DNA of 64,000 nt from Clostridia bacterium (GTDB lineage Bacteria > Bacillota > Clostridia > Christensenellales > Borkfalkiaceae), in assembly GCA_017886575.1 (NCBI GenBank), contig JAGHJP010000003.1, positions 16,271 through 80,270 on the forward strand, written 5' to 3'. The notes beneath the pieces are model-generated. The model ran no database searches. It was not told the DNA's origin and saw only the letters and a list, made by a program, of their open reading frames with translations. A program made the position numbers and the translations under genes. Position 1 is the stretch's first letter. Each line of letters begins with the position of its first letter. Below, one piece after another: positions 54,240 to 64,000 of this stretch.

Positions 54240-54533
54240 ATGCGGCTTTGGCAGGAGATCCGGGAACAGCTGAACGAAGGTCCCCCCGACGGCGTCGTGA
54301 CGGGCGCGCTCTATACCGTCTGGGAGGGCAAGGGCGGCTACTTTCAGAACATCCGCTCCCTCGGCGCCTTTTCCCCGCAGGAGGTCGTGCTCTGCCTGCG
54401 GCGGGGGACCCTGCGCGTCGCGGGCGAAAACCTGTGCGTGGCGAAATACTGCGAGAGCGACGTGTTCATCCGCGGCAGCATCTTCTCCGTCGCGCGCGAG
54501 GGAAGCGAGGGTAAAAACGGGGGCGGGGCATGA
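54240..54533 (+). CDS. yqfC: YabP/YqfC family sporulation protein
   Basis: A 97-aa protein with ALYTVWEGKGGYFQNIRSLG and FSPQEVVLCLRRGTLRVAGE, typical of YqfC. AAAGGGGTGG fixes the ATG at 54240. Its stop overlaps the yqfD start. Mother-cell expression is supported by the promoter. Confidence 0.88.
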   Translation: MRLWQEIREQLNEGPPDGVVTGALYTVWEGKGGYFQNIRSLGAFSPQEVVLCLRRGTLRVAGENLCVAKYCESDVFIRGSIFSVAREGSEGKNGGGA

Positions 54534-55399
54534 GCGGGCTTTTTTTGCTGCGCCTCACCGTCGAAGGGATCTATCCCGAAGGGGCGCTGGCGCGCTTCCG
54601 TCGGGCAGGTATCCCCGTGTCGGACGTCAAAAAGCGGGATAAAAAGACCCTGGAACTGTGTATCGAGCGGAAATACCGCGAAAAAGCCTTTACAACTTTG
54701 CGGGATTCATGCTATAATATCACGGGAACAAGCCTTTTCGGCGTATGGCGGCTCTTTGCCGCGCTGCGGCGGAAGATCGGCTTTTTCATCGGCGCGGCGC
54801 TCTTTGTCCTGCTTGCGGCTCTGTCCGATCTGTTCGTATTGCGCATCGACGTCGTCGGCACGGGCGCGTACTACCGCGACCGCGTGCTTTCCGTCCTGCG
54901 CGAAAACGGCGTGCGGCCCGGCGGGCTGTACCGCGCGGAGAAGGTTTCGGCGATCGCCGCCGAGGTGCTCTCCTTCGACGGCGTCAGTTTCTGTTCCCTG
55001 AAAAAGGAGGGGAGCGTGCTGACCGTGGAGGTGCAGGTCGACCGTTCCCTGCCGCCCGCGGCGGCGGGCGGGCTGTACGCCCCCGCCGACGGCACGGTCT
55101 ACTCCCTCACGGTCCTGCGCGGCGAAGCGCATGCCGAAGAGGGGGACGAGGTGGCGCGCGGCAGCCTTCTCGTCGGTGCGGCGGAAGGGCAGTCCGTCGT
55201 CATGGCAAGCGCGCGGCTCCTTTGCCGTTACGAGTCCCTTTCGTCCGCGTCCACGGCGGAAGAGGCTGTGGCGGAGGGCGTCCTCGCGGCGCTGTCCGCG
55301 GGCGAGGCGGAGATCGTGTCGCAGAACGCGGAACCGCAGGCGGACGGCTACCTCGTGGAGATAGAGTATCTCCTCACCGTCGCCGTCAACATGGACTGA
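54530..55399 (+). CDS. yqfD: Sporulation protein YqfD
   Basis: A 289-aa protein with a single central membrane segment (IGFFIGAALFVLLAALSDL) and an outer domain starting RIDVVGTGAYYRD. It is shorter than the Bacillus protein (about 400 aa); the missing part is in the C-terminal region. It overlaps yqfC by 4 bp. Required for sporulation in relatives, exact role unknown. Confidence 0.85.
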   Translation: MSGLFLLRLTVEGIYPEGALARFRRAGIPVSDVKKRDKKTLELCIERKYREKAFTTLRDSCYNITGTSLFGVWRLFAALRRKIGFFIGAALFVLLAALSDLFVLRIDVVGTGAYYRDRVLSVLRENGVRPGGLYRAEKVSAIAAEVLSFDGVSFCSLKKEGSVLTVEVQVDRSLPPAAAGGLYAPADGTVYSLTVLRGEAHAEEGDEVARGSLLVGAAEGQSVVMASARLLCRYESLSSASTAEEAVAEGVLAALSAGEAEIVSQNAEPQADGYLVEIEYLLTVAVNMD

Positions 55400-55490
55400 A
55401 AAAGGAAAAAGGGGCATCGGGGATATTTTCCCGCACGGGAAAGCCCCGCCGCATACATATCAATTTTTTGGACGCGGGAGGAAACACTTT

Positions 55491-56467
<977 letters not shown>

Positions 56468-56471
<4 letters not shown>

Positions 56472-57970
56472 TAATCGGCGAAGAAAAGCCCTTCACGGGC
56501 GCCGTGCTGGCAAAGAGCATCCTTTTGTTCGTGCTCAACTTTCTCATTCTGCTCGGCATCACGCTTCTGATGGTCTTTTTCCACGACCCCGCGGGATATT
56601 CGCAGTACCTGGCGGACAATCTCTTCATGCTCTTTTTCACCGTGGGCTGTCTCTTTCTCCTGTGCTGGATCATCTATCTCTATTACTTCTTCGACAAGCG
56701 CAGTTTTCTGACGGACATGAAGAACATCTGGCTGGTATTCTGGATCCTCGACGTCAGCATCATCGTGTCCGCGCTCACGGGGGACTACATCAGCGCCTAC
56801 GCCCGCCCCGCGGCGATGCTCGCGCTCCTGACCCTCTTCCTCGTCGGCTACCGCGACGCCATCTTCCTGAACGTCGTGTTTTCGGTCACCATGTTCGTCC
56901 TGGATATTTTCGTCGATTATCAGACCTATGTCGCCACGGGCATGACCAACGAAATTTTCTCCTCGTTCATGATCTGTTTCATCGGGGGCATGTTCGCCGT
57001 CTTTGTGGGCAATTCGGCAAAGACAAGGGGGCATGTCCTGGGCACGGGGTTCGTCATCGCCATTCCGACGGTGGTCATCATATTGCTTCTGAAGGTCACC
57101 GACTATACCCATCTCGACGGACTGGAACTCCTGCAGTCCGCGGGGTTCGGGCTGGGCGGCAGCGTTTTCTCCGCCATTCTCGCCCTCGCCCTGCTCCCCG
57201 TGTTCGAAGGGGTGTTCAGCGTCCTGACCGTCTTCCGCCTGCGCGAGCTGACTTCGCCGGACGCCAAGCTCCTCAAACGCCTGAAAGCCGAGGCGCCGGG
57301 TACCTTCAACCACTCTATGGCGGTGGCGCAGCTCGTCGAAAGCTGCGCGTCCGCGCTGGGCGAAAACGTCGAGCTGGCGCGCGCGGCGGCGTATTACCAC
57401 GACGTGGGCAAACTCCGTCAGCCGGAATTCTTTACCGAAAACCAGACCGATCACAACCTGCATGACGAGCTCACGCCCGAGCTGTCTGCCGACATCATCC
57501 GTTCGCATACCAAGGACGGTTACGACCTCATCAACGCCTATCACCTGCCCAAATTTTTCGCCGAAGTCGCCCTCGAACATCACGGCACCATGCCCATAAA
57601 ATACTTCTATGCCAAGGCGCTCCGGATGTCCGACGGGGAGATAAACATCGAAAACTATTCCTACCAGGGTCCCAAGCCGCGCACCAAGATCGCCGCCATC
57701 GTCATGATCGCCGACGCGTGCGAAGCGGCGACCCGTTCGCTCACCGACCGTACCCCCGAAAACGTGGAAAAGGCGGTGCGTTCCATCATCCAGGAGCGCA
57801 TGGATCTCGAGCAGTTCTCGGAGTGCGAGATCACCATGAACGATCTGAACACCATCAAGGAGACGATGGTCAGCGCGCTGACCGGGCTCTATCACCACCG
57901 CATCAAATACCCCGACGTGCGCTTCACGCGGAGCGGCGTGGAGGACAAAGGGGGGCGGGTCGATGCCTGA
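56468..57970 (+). CDS. pgpH: PgpH-like 7TM-HD phosphodiesterase lacking the outer domain
   Basis: A 500-aa membrane protein. About seven helices precede a cytoplasmic HD domain (TFNHSMAVAQLVE, AAYYHDVGKLRQPEFF, LEHHGTMPIKYFY). In Listeria and relatives PgpH degrades cyclic di-AMP. Those proteins are about 700 aa with a large extracellular 7TMR-HDED sensor domain, which is absent here. The intact HD ligands suggest activity without that sensor. Confidence 0.88.
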
Positions 57971-58445
57971 ACCCTTCACCTTCTACCGCGACGAAGGGGA
58001 TGCGGCAATGGCGTACGCGCCGCTCGAAGAGGCGCTCTCCGCCTTCATCGACGCCGACGTGCCGCTGGCGGCCGAAGTCGTGTTCGTTTCGGAGGAGGAG
58101 ATCCGCCGCCTCAACCGTGAGCAGCGGGGGGTGGACAGGGTGACGGACGTTTTGAGCTTTCCCGCCCTTGCCCTTGCGCCGGGACGGAAGATATGCGGCA
58201 AAGATCATCCCTTCGGCAAGGACGAAAACGGCAACCTTCTTTTGGGCTCGGTGGTCATCTGTGCCGCGCGGGCAAGGGAGCAGGCGGAAGAGTACGGCCA
58301 CTCCTACGAGCGCGAGCTGCACTATCTCCTGGTGCACGGCGTCATGCACTGCCTGGGCTACGACCACATGGAAGAGGGCGAAAAGTCCGTCATGCGCGCC
58401 GCCGAAGAGAAAGTGCTCTCGCAAATCGGCATCACGCGCGATTGA
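57963..58445 (+). CDS. ybeY: Endoribonuclease YbeY
   Basis: A 160-aa metal-dependent RNase for 16S rRNA maturation. The zinc motif HGVMHCLGYDHMEEGE (H-x3-H-x5-H) and DRVTDVLSFP are clear. It overlaps pgpH by 8 bp. Confidence 0.95.
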   Translation: MPEPFTFYRDEGDAAMAYAPLEEALSAFIDADVPLAAEVVFVSEEEIRRLNREQRGVDRVTDVLSFPALALAPGRKICGKDHPFGKDENGNLLLGSVVICAARAREQAEEYGHSYERELHYLLVHGVMHCLGYDHMEEGEKSVMRAAEEKVLSQIGITRD

Positions 58446-58476
58446 CCCGCAAAACGCGGGCATGCCCCGTGCCTGT

Positions 58477-58741
58477 CGCCCGAACGGGCGGATAATATGG
58501 GATTTTCAAGGGACGTTGTCCCTTGAGCGGGTGGAGGGCGGCGCCCTCCGAAAAAATTCCGAAAGAGCGGAGCATTGCTCCGCGGTAATCGCCGCAGGCG
58601 ATGGAGGTGCAAGGCGAAAGCCTTGCTTGAAGGGAATACTATCAGTCGGGAACGCCGTTCCCGCACCCTTGCCAAAGGGACAATCGTCCCTTTGGAATCC
58701 CATGTTGCGCAAGGCGAAAGCCTTGCTTGGGGCATTGCCCC
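58477..58741 (+). repeat. Composite hairpin-chain element, copy E
   Basis: H0 58477-58490, H1 58507-58525 (CAAGGGAC/GTCCCTTG), H2 58533-58549 (GGAGGGC/GCCCTCC), H3 58567-58583 (GCGGAGC/GCTCCGC), H4 58588-58602 and H5 58609-58626. The H6 position is replaced by GGGAAC/GTTCCC at 58648-58662. Then H7 58672-58695, H8 58709-58726 and an extra GGGGC/GCCCC. It lies between ybeY and era. Confidence 0.8.
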
Positions 58742-58790
58742 ATGAAAATCCCAAGTCGGAAATTTTTACGGAGGAGAGTGAAAAAAGAAG

Positions 58791-59681
58791 ATGAAGAGCG
58801 GATATGTCGCCGTCATCGGCAGATCGAACGCGGGCAAGAGCACGCTCATCAACGTGTTGGTGGGCGAGAAGGTCTCCATCGTTTCGCCCAAGCCGCAGAC
58901 CACGCGGGACAGGATCCTCGGCGTGCTGACGAAAGAGGAATATCAGATCGTGTTCGTCGATACGCCCGGCATCTATAAGGCGCACAGCGCGCTCTCCAAA
59001 CAGATGATGCGCACCACGGACGTCAGCGCCAGGAGCGTGGACGAGATCTTATATGTGCTGGACGGGCACGAGCGCGTGGAGGAAGAGGACGCGGCGCTCA
59101 TACGCCGTTTTTCCTCTCCGGGCGTGCCCCTCCTCGTCGCGTTCACCAAGACGGACATCATGCCCGCCGAAAAACTGCCCGAACGGCTGCTGCAGCTCTC
59201 CGGAATGGGCGTGGAAGCGGATATCTATCCCGTGTCGGCGCGCCGCGGCCGCGGGCTTGCCGCGCTGGAAAAGGCGATCGCGGAGCGGCTGCCCGAAGGG
59301 GAAAAGTGTTTTGAACAGGACATCGTTTCCGACCGCAGCGAGCGGTTCATGGTGTCCGAGATCATGCGCGAAAAAATACTTCTGAAGTTCGACAAGGAGA
59401 TCCCGCACGGCGTTGCGGTGGTCGTGCACACCTTCCGTTTGCAGGAAAACGGCGTATATGAGATCGGGCTGGACATCGTGTGTGAAAAGCCCAATCACAA
59501 GGCCATTCTCATCGGCAAGCAGGGCAAAGCCATCAAGGAAGTGTCCTCCTTCGCGCGGCAGGATATGGAAAAATTTCTGGGGAAGAAAGTATTTTTAACG
59601 ACCTATGTCAAGGTCAAAGAGGACTGGCGCAACCGTCCCGGGCTGATGAAGGAATTCGGCTACGACGATACGGCGGAATAG
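58791..59681 (+). CDS. era: GTPase Era
   Basis: A 296-aa ribosome-assembly GTPase: G1 GRSNAGKSTL, G3 DTPGIYK, G4 TKTD and a C-terminal KH domain (HKAILIGKQGKAIKEV). GGAGGAGAG precedes it. Flanked by inverted copies E and F of the hairpin element. Confidence 0.96.
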   Translation: MKSGYVAVIGRSNAGKSTLINVLVGEKVSIVSPKPQTTRDRILGVLTKEEYQIVFVDTPGIYKAHSALSKQMMRTTDVSARSVDEILYVLDGHERVEEEDAALIRRFSSPGVPLLVAFTKTDIMPAEKLPERLLQLSGMGVEADIYPVSARRGRGLAALEKAIAERLPEGEKCFEQDIVSDRSERFMVSEIMREKILLKFDKEIPHGVAVVVHTFRLQENGVYEIGLDIVCEKPNHKAILIGKQGKAIKEVSSFARQDMEKFLGKKVFLTTYVKVKEDWRNRPGLMKEFGYDDTAE

Positions 59682-59724
59682 CGCGGCGTTTTCTGCGCAT
59701 ACTTCTTGCAGATAAGGAGGGGGC

Positions 59725-59832
59725 ATGCACAGAAACACATACGATGACGACGCGGCGGAAATCGCTTGGAAACTCTTTCAGAAAACGGGCAACATGAGTT
59801 ATTATATGCTGTATAAGCAACTCAAACATTGA
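59725..59832 (+). CDS. yqzL: YqzL-like small protein
   Basis: A 35-aa protein with AAEIAWKLFQKTGNMSYYML, matching the YqzL pattern W-x-x-F-x-x-T-G-N. It lies between era and recO, the same place as in Bacillus. AAGGAGGGGG precedes the ATG. Function unknown. Confidence 0.8.
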   Translation: MHRNTYDDDAAEIAWKLFQKTGNMSYYMLYKQLKH

Positions 59833-59905
59833 CCGTTCGGCGCGGGGCATGCCCGCGCCGAACGGTCATAAGACCGTGGCGGACCGTCTTGCTCGGCGCA
59901 GGTTT

Positions 59906-60357
59906 CCAAAGGGACTGCTTTTTTGGCGTGCCTTTGCAGGGTAAGGGGCGGCGCCCGCAATCACCGGACTTCACAAGCAAGCCGACAGGCTTGCGCAATA
60001 CGGGGTTTCCAAAGGGACGATGGTCTCTTTGGCGGGAGCAAGGGGCAGCGCCCCTTGATTATCGGATTTGACAAGCAAGCCGACAGGCTTGCGCAACACG
60101 GGTTTCCAAAGGGACGATGGTCCCTTTGGCAAGGGTGCGGGAACGGCGTTCCCGCATAACGGGCTCTTTGAGCAAGGCTTTCGCCTTGCATTTATATCGC
60201 CGAAAGGCGATCGGAACGCGGGCATGCCCGCGTTGAGCGCGGAACTTCGTTCCGCTTTTCAAAGGCAATTTTATTTGTAAGGGGCACCGCCCCTTACAAA
60301 CCCTGTTTAAGAGGCAATGCCTCTTAAAAATCTCCCGCTGTCGCCCGCTGAGCGGGC
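59906..60357 (-). repeat. Composite hairpin-chain element, copy F (inverted, with a duplicated end)
   Basis: Read on the plus strand the order is reversed: partial H7, H8 59977-59994, H7 60009-60032, H6 60040-60056, then again H8 60075-60092, H7 60106-60129, GGGAAC/GTTCCC 60139-60153 and H5 60172-60189. Next H4 60196-60211, palindrome CGCGGGCATGCCCGCG 60217-60232, H3 60239-60255 (GCGGAAC/GTTCCGC), H2 60277-60297, H1 60307-60327 and H0 60343-60357. Confidence 0.8.
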
Positions 60358-60419
60358 AACGGGCGCGGGGCATGCCCGCGCCGGACGGAAAAAACAGGAT
60401 CGACGGACGAAAGAAAAAA

Positions 60420-61130
60420 ATGGAACTCAAATGCGACGCCCTGATGCTGCGGGCGACGGATTACAAGGACAACGATAAGATCCTCACCCTGTTCGCCGCG
60501 GGGAAGGGCAAGCTCACCGCCGTGTGCCGCGGGGTCAGAAAGGCGGCGGCAAAGTTAAAATTTGCCGCCCAACCCTTTTGCTTTGCCGAATACGTCCTCG
60601 CCGGGCGCGCGGGGCGGTACACCGTCATTTCCGCTTCCTTGCACGACGGGTTCTATCCCCTGCGCGAGGACATCGGCAAGTTCTACGCCGCTTCCGCCGT
60701 CCTGGAGGTCTGTAATCTCCTTCTGCCCGAGGGCATGGAGAGCGACGGTCTGCTCCTTTCCGCCGTGCGGACGCTGGAAGGGATATGCGACGGGGACGAA
60801 AGCGCCACCCTCATCGCCTTTCTCCTTTCCGCCCTCGAAGCCGCGGGCTATACCCTCCGCACCGACGGGTGCCTGCGTTGCGGCAAGCCGCTTTCCGGCA
60901 GGGGCTTTTTCAGTTTCGACCTCGGCGGCTTTTTTTGCGCCGATTGCCCGCAGGAGGGGTGCGAACCCGCCGGCGAGGCCACATTCCGCACGCTCCGCGC
61001 CGCAAAGAGGGGAGAGCCGCTGCCGTCGGGCGACGGCAAAAAGCGGGCGCTTCGGCTCCTCAGAGAGTATTTTGCCCGCAAAACGGGCTGCCGCGCGGAC
61101 AGTCTGTCGGAATACATACGCCTGATTTGA
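60420..61130 (+). CDS. recO: DNA repair protein RecO
   Basis: A 236-aa recombination mediator: N-terminal OB fold (MELKCDALMLRATDYKDNDK) and a zinc site made by CLRCG and CADC. The start at 60420 has only a weak upstream purine run. Confidence 0.93.
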   Translation: MELKCDALMLRATDYKDNDKILTLFAAGKGKLTAVCRGVRKAAAKLKFAAQPFCFAEYVLAGRAGRYTVISASLHDGFYPLREDIGKFYAASAVLEVCNLLLPEGMESDGLLLSAVRTLEGICDGDESATLIAFLLSALEAAGYTLRTDGCLRCGKPLSGRGFFSFDLGGFFCADCPQEGCEPAGEATFRTLRAAKRGEPLPSGDGKKRALRLLREYFARKTGCRADSLSEYIRLI

Positions 61131-61191
61131 GCCGAAAAATGGCATTTATTTTCCAAAATGCGGAAAAGTTGGAAAAATTCTGCCGAAAGGC

Positions 61192-61220
61192 TTGAAATTT
61201 GCGGCGGTTTATATTACAAT
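61192..61220 (+). promoter_or_regulatory. Promoter of ppdK
   Basis: TTGAAA, 17 nt, TACAAT. Confidence 0.65.
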
Positions 61221-61300
61221 AATAAGAGGCAAAAGTATTTTCTTATTGCGCAAAACTTGCAAAAATACAGTCAAGATCATTATCAGGAGGAGTGAAACTT

Positions 61301-63940
61301 ATGGCAAAAAAGTATTGCTACCTTTTTTCCGAAGGTAACGCGAAAATGAGAGAGATCCTCGGCGGCAAAGGCGCGAACCTGGCAGAGATGACCAACATCG
61401 GCCTGCCCGTCCCGCAGGGTTTCACCATCTCTACGGAAGCGTGCACGCAGTATTACGAGGACGGCAAGCAGATCAATCCCGAAATTCAGAAGGAGATCAT
61501 GGAGTACATCGAAAAGATGGAAAAGATCTGCGGCAAGAAGTTCGGCGACAAGGAGAACCCCCTGCTCGTCTCCGTCCGTTCGGGCGCCAGGGCGTCCATG
61601 CCCGGCATGATGGATACCATCCTCAACCTCGGCCTCAACGAAACGGTCGTCAACGTCATCGCCGAAAAATCGAACAACCCCCGCTGGGCGTGGGACTGCT
61701 ACAGAAGATTCATTCAGATGTTCTCCGACGTCGTCATGGAAGTCGGCAAGAAATACTTCGAGAAACTCATCGATAAGATGAAGGAAGAGAAGGGCGTGGA
61801 ATACGACGTCGACCTCACCGCCGACGACCTCAAGACGCTCGCCAACCAATTCAAGGCGGAGTACAAAAAGCAGATCGGCAAGAACTTCCCCGACGATCCC
61901 AAGGAACAGCTCTTTGCCGCCATCAAAGCGGTCTTCCGCTCCTGGGACAACCCCCGCGCCAACGTCTACCGCATGGACCACGACATTCCTTACAGCTGGG
62001 GCACCGCCGTCAACGTGCAGATGATGGCGTTCGGCAACATGGGCGACGACTGCGGCACGGGCGTCGCGTTCACGCGCAACCCCGCCACGGGCGAAAAGGG
62101 CCTCATGGGCGAATTTTTGACCAACGCCCAGGGCGAAGACGTCGTTGCGGGCGTCCGCACCCCCATGCCCATCTCCGAAATGGCGGAAAAATTCCCCGAA
62201 GCCTTCAAGCAGTTCAATGAAGTCTGCAAGATCCTCGAAAATCATTATAGGGACATGCAGGACATGGAGTTCACCGTCGAGCACGGCAAGCTCTACATGT
62301 TACAGACCCGTAACGGCAAGCGCACTGCTGCCGCCGCCATCAAGATCGCCTGCGACCTCATCGACGAGGGCATGATCACCGAACAGGAAGCCCTCATGCA
62401 GATCGACGCGAAGTCCTTGGACATGCTCCTCCATCCCACGTTCGACCAGAAGGCGCTCAAAGCCGCCAAGCCCGTCGGTAAGGGCATCGCCGCTTCCCCC
62501 GGCGCCGCCGCGGGACAGATCGTGTTCACCGCCGAAGACGCCGTCAAAGAGGGCAAAGAGGGCAAGAAGGTCGTTCTCGTCCGTCTCGAAACTTCCCCCG
62601 AAGACATCGAGGGCATGAAGTACGCGCAGGGTATCCTCACCGTGCGCGGCGGCCAGACCTCCCACGCGGCGGTCGTTGCCCGCGGCATGGGCACCTGCTG
62701 CGTCTCCGGCTGCGGCGACATCAAGATGGACGAGGAGAATAAGCAGTTCACCCTCGCCGGCAAGGTGTATAAGGAAGGGGACGTGCTGTCTTTGGACGGC
62801 TCCACCGGCAATATCTACGGCGAACTCATCCCCACCGTGCCCGCCGATCCCAACAGCGGTTACTTCGGCCGCATCATGGACCTCGCCGACAAGTATAAGG
62901 CACTGGGCGTCCGCACCAACGCTGACACCCCCAAGGACGCCAAGCAGGCGGCGGCGTTCGGCGCGCAGGGCATCGGGCTCTGCCGTACCGAGCACATGTT
63001 CTTCGATCCCGCGCGCATCGGCGCGTTCCGCGAAATGATCTGCTCGGACACCGTCGAAGAGCGCGAAAAGGCGCTCGCCAAGATCGAGCCCATGCAGCAG
63101 GCAGACTTCGAAGGTCTCTTCGAGGCGCTTGAAGGGCAGCCCGTCACCATCCGTTTCCTCGATCCCCCGCTGCACGAGTTCGTGCCCACCGAAGAGGCGG
63201 ACATTGAAGCGCTCGCCAAGGCGCAGGGCAAGACGGTCGCGCAGATCAAGCAGATCATCTCTGACCTGCACGAGTTCAACCCCATGATGGGTCACCGCGG
63301 CTGCCGTCTGACGGTCACCTATCCCGAGATCGCCGTCATGCAGACCAAGGCGGTCATCAAGGCTGCCCTCGCCGTGCAGAAGCGTCATCCCGACTGGAAG
63401 GTCGTGCCCGAGATCATGATCCCGCTCGTCGGCGAAGTCAAGGAACTGAAATTCGTCAAAAAGACGGTCGTCGAAACGGCGGATGCCGTCATCAAGGCAA
63501 GCGGCGTCGACCTGAAATACGAAGTCGGCACCATGATTGAGATCCCGCGCGCGGCGCTTACCGCCGACGCGATCGCCGAGGAGGCGGAATTCTTCTGCTT
63601 CGGCACCAACGACCTCACGCAGATGACCTTCGGCTTCTCGCGCGACGACGCGGGCAAGTTCCTCCCCGCCTACTATGCGGCGAAGATCTATGAATCCGAC
63701 CCGTTTGCCCGCCTGGACACCACGGGCGTCGGCCAGCTCATGCAGATGGCGGTGGAGAAGGGCAGAAAGACCCGTCCCACGCTGCACTGCGGCATCTGCG
63801 GCGAACACGGCGGCGATCCTTCCTCCATCGAGTTCTGCCACGATATCGGTCTGGACTATGTTTCCTGCTCGCCCTTCCGCGTGCCGATTGCGCGCCTCGC
63901 GGCGGCGCAGGCCCGGGTCAAGGAGCTTGGCAAGGCGTAA
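61301..63940 (+). CDS. ppdK: Pyruvate, phosphate dikinase
   Basis: An 879-aa enzyme interconverting pyruvate and PEP with ATP and phosphate, central in anaerobe glycolysis. Its ATP-grasp domain starts LGGKGANLAEM, the phospho-His is in GGQTSHAAVVARGMG and the C-terminal PEP barrel has CGICGEHGGDP. The ATG at 61301 follows AGGAGGAG at good spacing. Confidence 0.96.
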   Translation: MAKKYCYLFSEGNAKMREILGGKGANLAEMTNIGLPVPQGFTISTEACTQYYEDGKQINPEIQKEIMEYIEKMEKICGKKFGDKENPLLVSVRSGARASMPGMMDTILNLGLNETVVNVIAEKSNNPRWAWDCYRRFIQMFSDVVMEVGKKYFEKLIDKMKEEKGVEYDVDLTADDLKTLANQFKAEYKKQIGKNFPDDPKEQLFAAIKAVFRSWDNPRANVYRMDHDIPYSWGTAVNVQMMAFGNMGDDCGTGVAFTRNPATGEKGLMGEFLTNAQGEDVVAGVRTPMPISEMAEKFPEAFKQFNEVCKILENHYRDMQDMEFTVEHGKLYMLQTRNGKRTAAAAIKIACDLIDEGMITEQEALMQIDAKSLDMLLHPTFDQKALKAAKPVGKGIAASPGAAAGQIVFTAEDAVKEGKEGKKVVLVRLETSPEDIEGMKYAQGILTVRGGQTSHAAVVARGMGTCCVSGCGDIKMDEENKQFTLAGKVYKEGDVLSLDGSTGNIYGELIPTVPADPNSGYFGRIMDLADKYKALGVRTNADTPKDAKQAAAFGAQGIGLCRTEHMFFDPARIGAFREMICSDTVEEREKALAKIEPMQQADFEGLFEALEGQPVTIRFLDPPLHEFVPTEEADIEALAKAQGKTVAQIKQIISDLHEFNPMMGHRGCRLTVTYPEIAVMQTKAVIKAALAVQKRHPDWKVVPEIMIPLVGEVKELKFVKKTVVETADAVIKASGVDLKYEVGTMIEIPRAALTADAIAEEAEFFCFGTNDLTQMTFGFSRDDAGKFLPAYYAAKIYESDPFARLDTTGVGQLMQMAVEKGRKTRPTLHCGICGEHGGDPSSIEFCHDIGLDYVSCSPFRVPIARLAAAQARVKELGKA

Positions 63941-64000
63941 GCATCCGATTGGAAGCGCTGAAAAAACCGATAGACAGCAAAATCCCCTGCACGGTATCCG

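Noticed and set aside
59906..60357. CRISPR array
   Set aside because: The repeats are different palindromes in a fixed order, without a constant direct repeat and unique equal-length spacers, and no cas gene is near.

Overview
The window reads as a high-GC chromosome segment from an anaerobic, endospore-forming Clostridia-like member of the Bacillota. Evidence: spmAB and yqfCD, the yqfC-yqfD-phoH-pgpH-ybeY-era-yqzL-recO order, strong Shine-Dalgarno sites, lipoproteins with lipoboxes, an oxygen-sensitive pyruvate formate-lyase, a flavin reductase-rubredoxin and pyruvate phosphate dikinase. I cannot name the genus; an uncultured gut lineage is plausible.

Layout. 1-4.7 kb: a gene end, a BspA-like leucine-rich repeat lipoprotein, a NERD protein, a candidate small RNA and spmAB. 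5-9.2 kb: metG, tatD, rsmA. 9.3-13.9 kb (minus): a PadR/DUF1700 operon, then an ECF sigma factor with its membrane partner and a paralogous lipoprotein. 14-19.8 kb: PHP phosphatase, NlpC/P60 lipoprotein, GH43 enzyme, an orphan lipoprotein and a zinc-ribbon protein. 20-23.6 kb (minus): a PFL system whose PFL is split into two genes. 23.8-31.2 kb: mnmA, tRNA-Arg(CCG), a DUF1275 protein, M18 aminopeptidase, HtrA-like protease, a degenerate metallo-beta-lactamase-fold protein and a phospholipase C-like protein. 31.2-34.8 kb: rpmG-secE-nusG-rplK-rplA and rplJ-rplL with an L10 leader; rpoB does not follow. 35.7-43.8 kb: mostly poorly characterised membrane, secreted and regulatory proteins plus ruvX-DUF1292. 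44-50.1 kb: rpsB-tsf, then nadA-nadB-nadC-niaR behind a palindromic operator. 50.2-64 kb: Hrb-like flavoprotein, lysA, a ClC transporter, the sporulation/era cluster, recO and ppdK.

Two cross-cutting features stand out. First, six intergenic copies of one composite element (7847-8202, 34921-35260, 46012-46245, 50881-51044, 58477-58741, and inverted at 59906-60357) consist of an ordered chain of up to nine short hairpins. The order is kept while the arms change in a compensatory way, which points to selection on structure. I do not recognise it as a named family. Second, the palindrome GGCATGCC is strongly over-represented.

Other notable points: several genes whose start codon lies 6 nt after the -10 box (leaderless mRNAs), three sigma-E-like promoters including one before an unknown gene, a homopolymer frameshift in a lipoprotein, and a phoH whose only well-placed start codon is ACG. 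All calls come from reading the sequence; no database search was run, and all counts and alignments are by eye.
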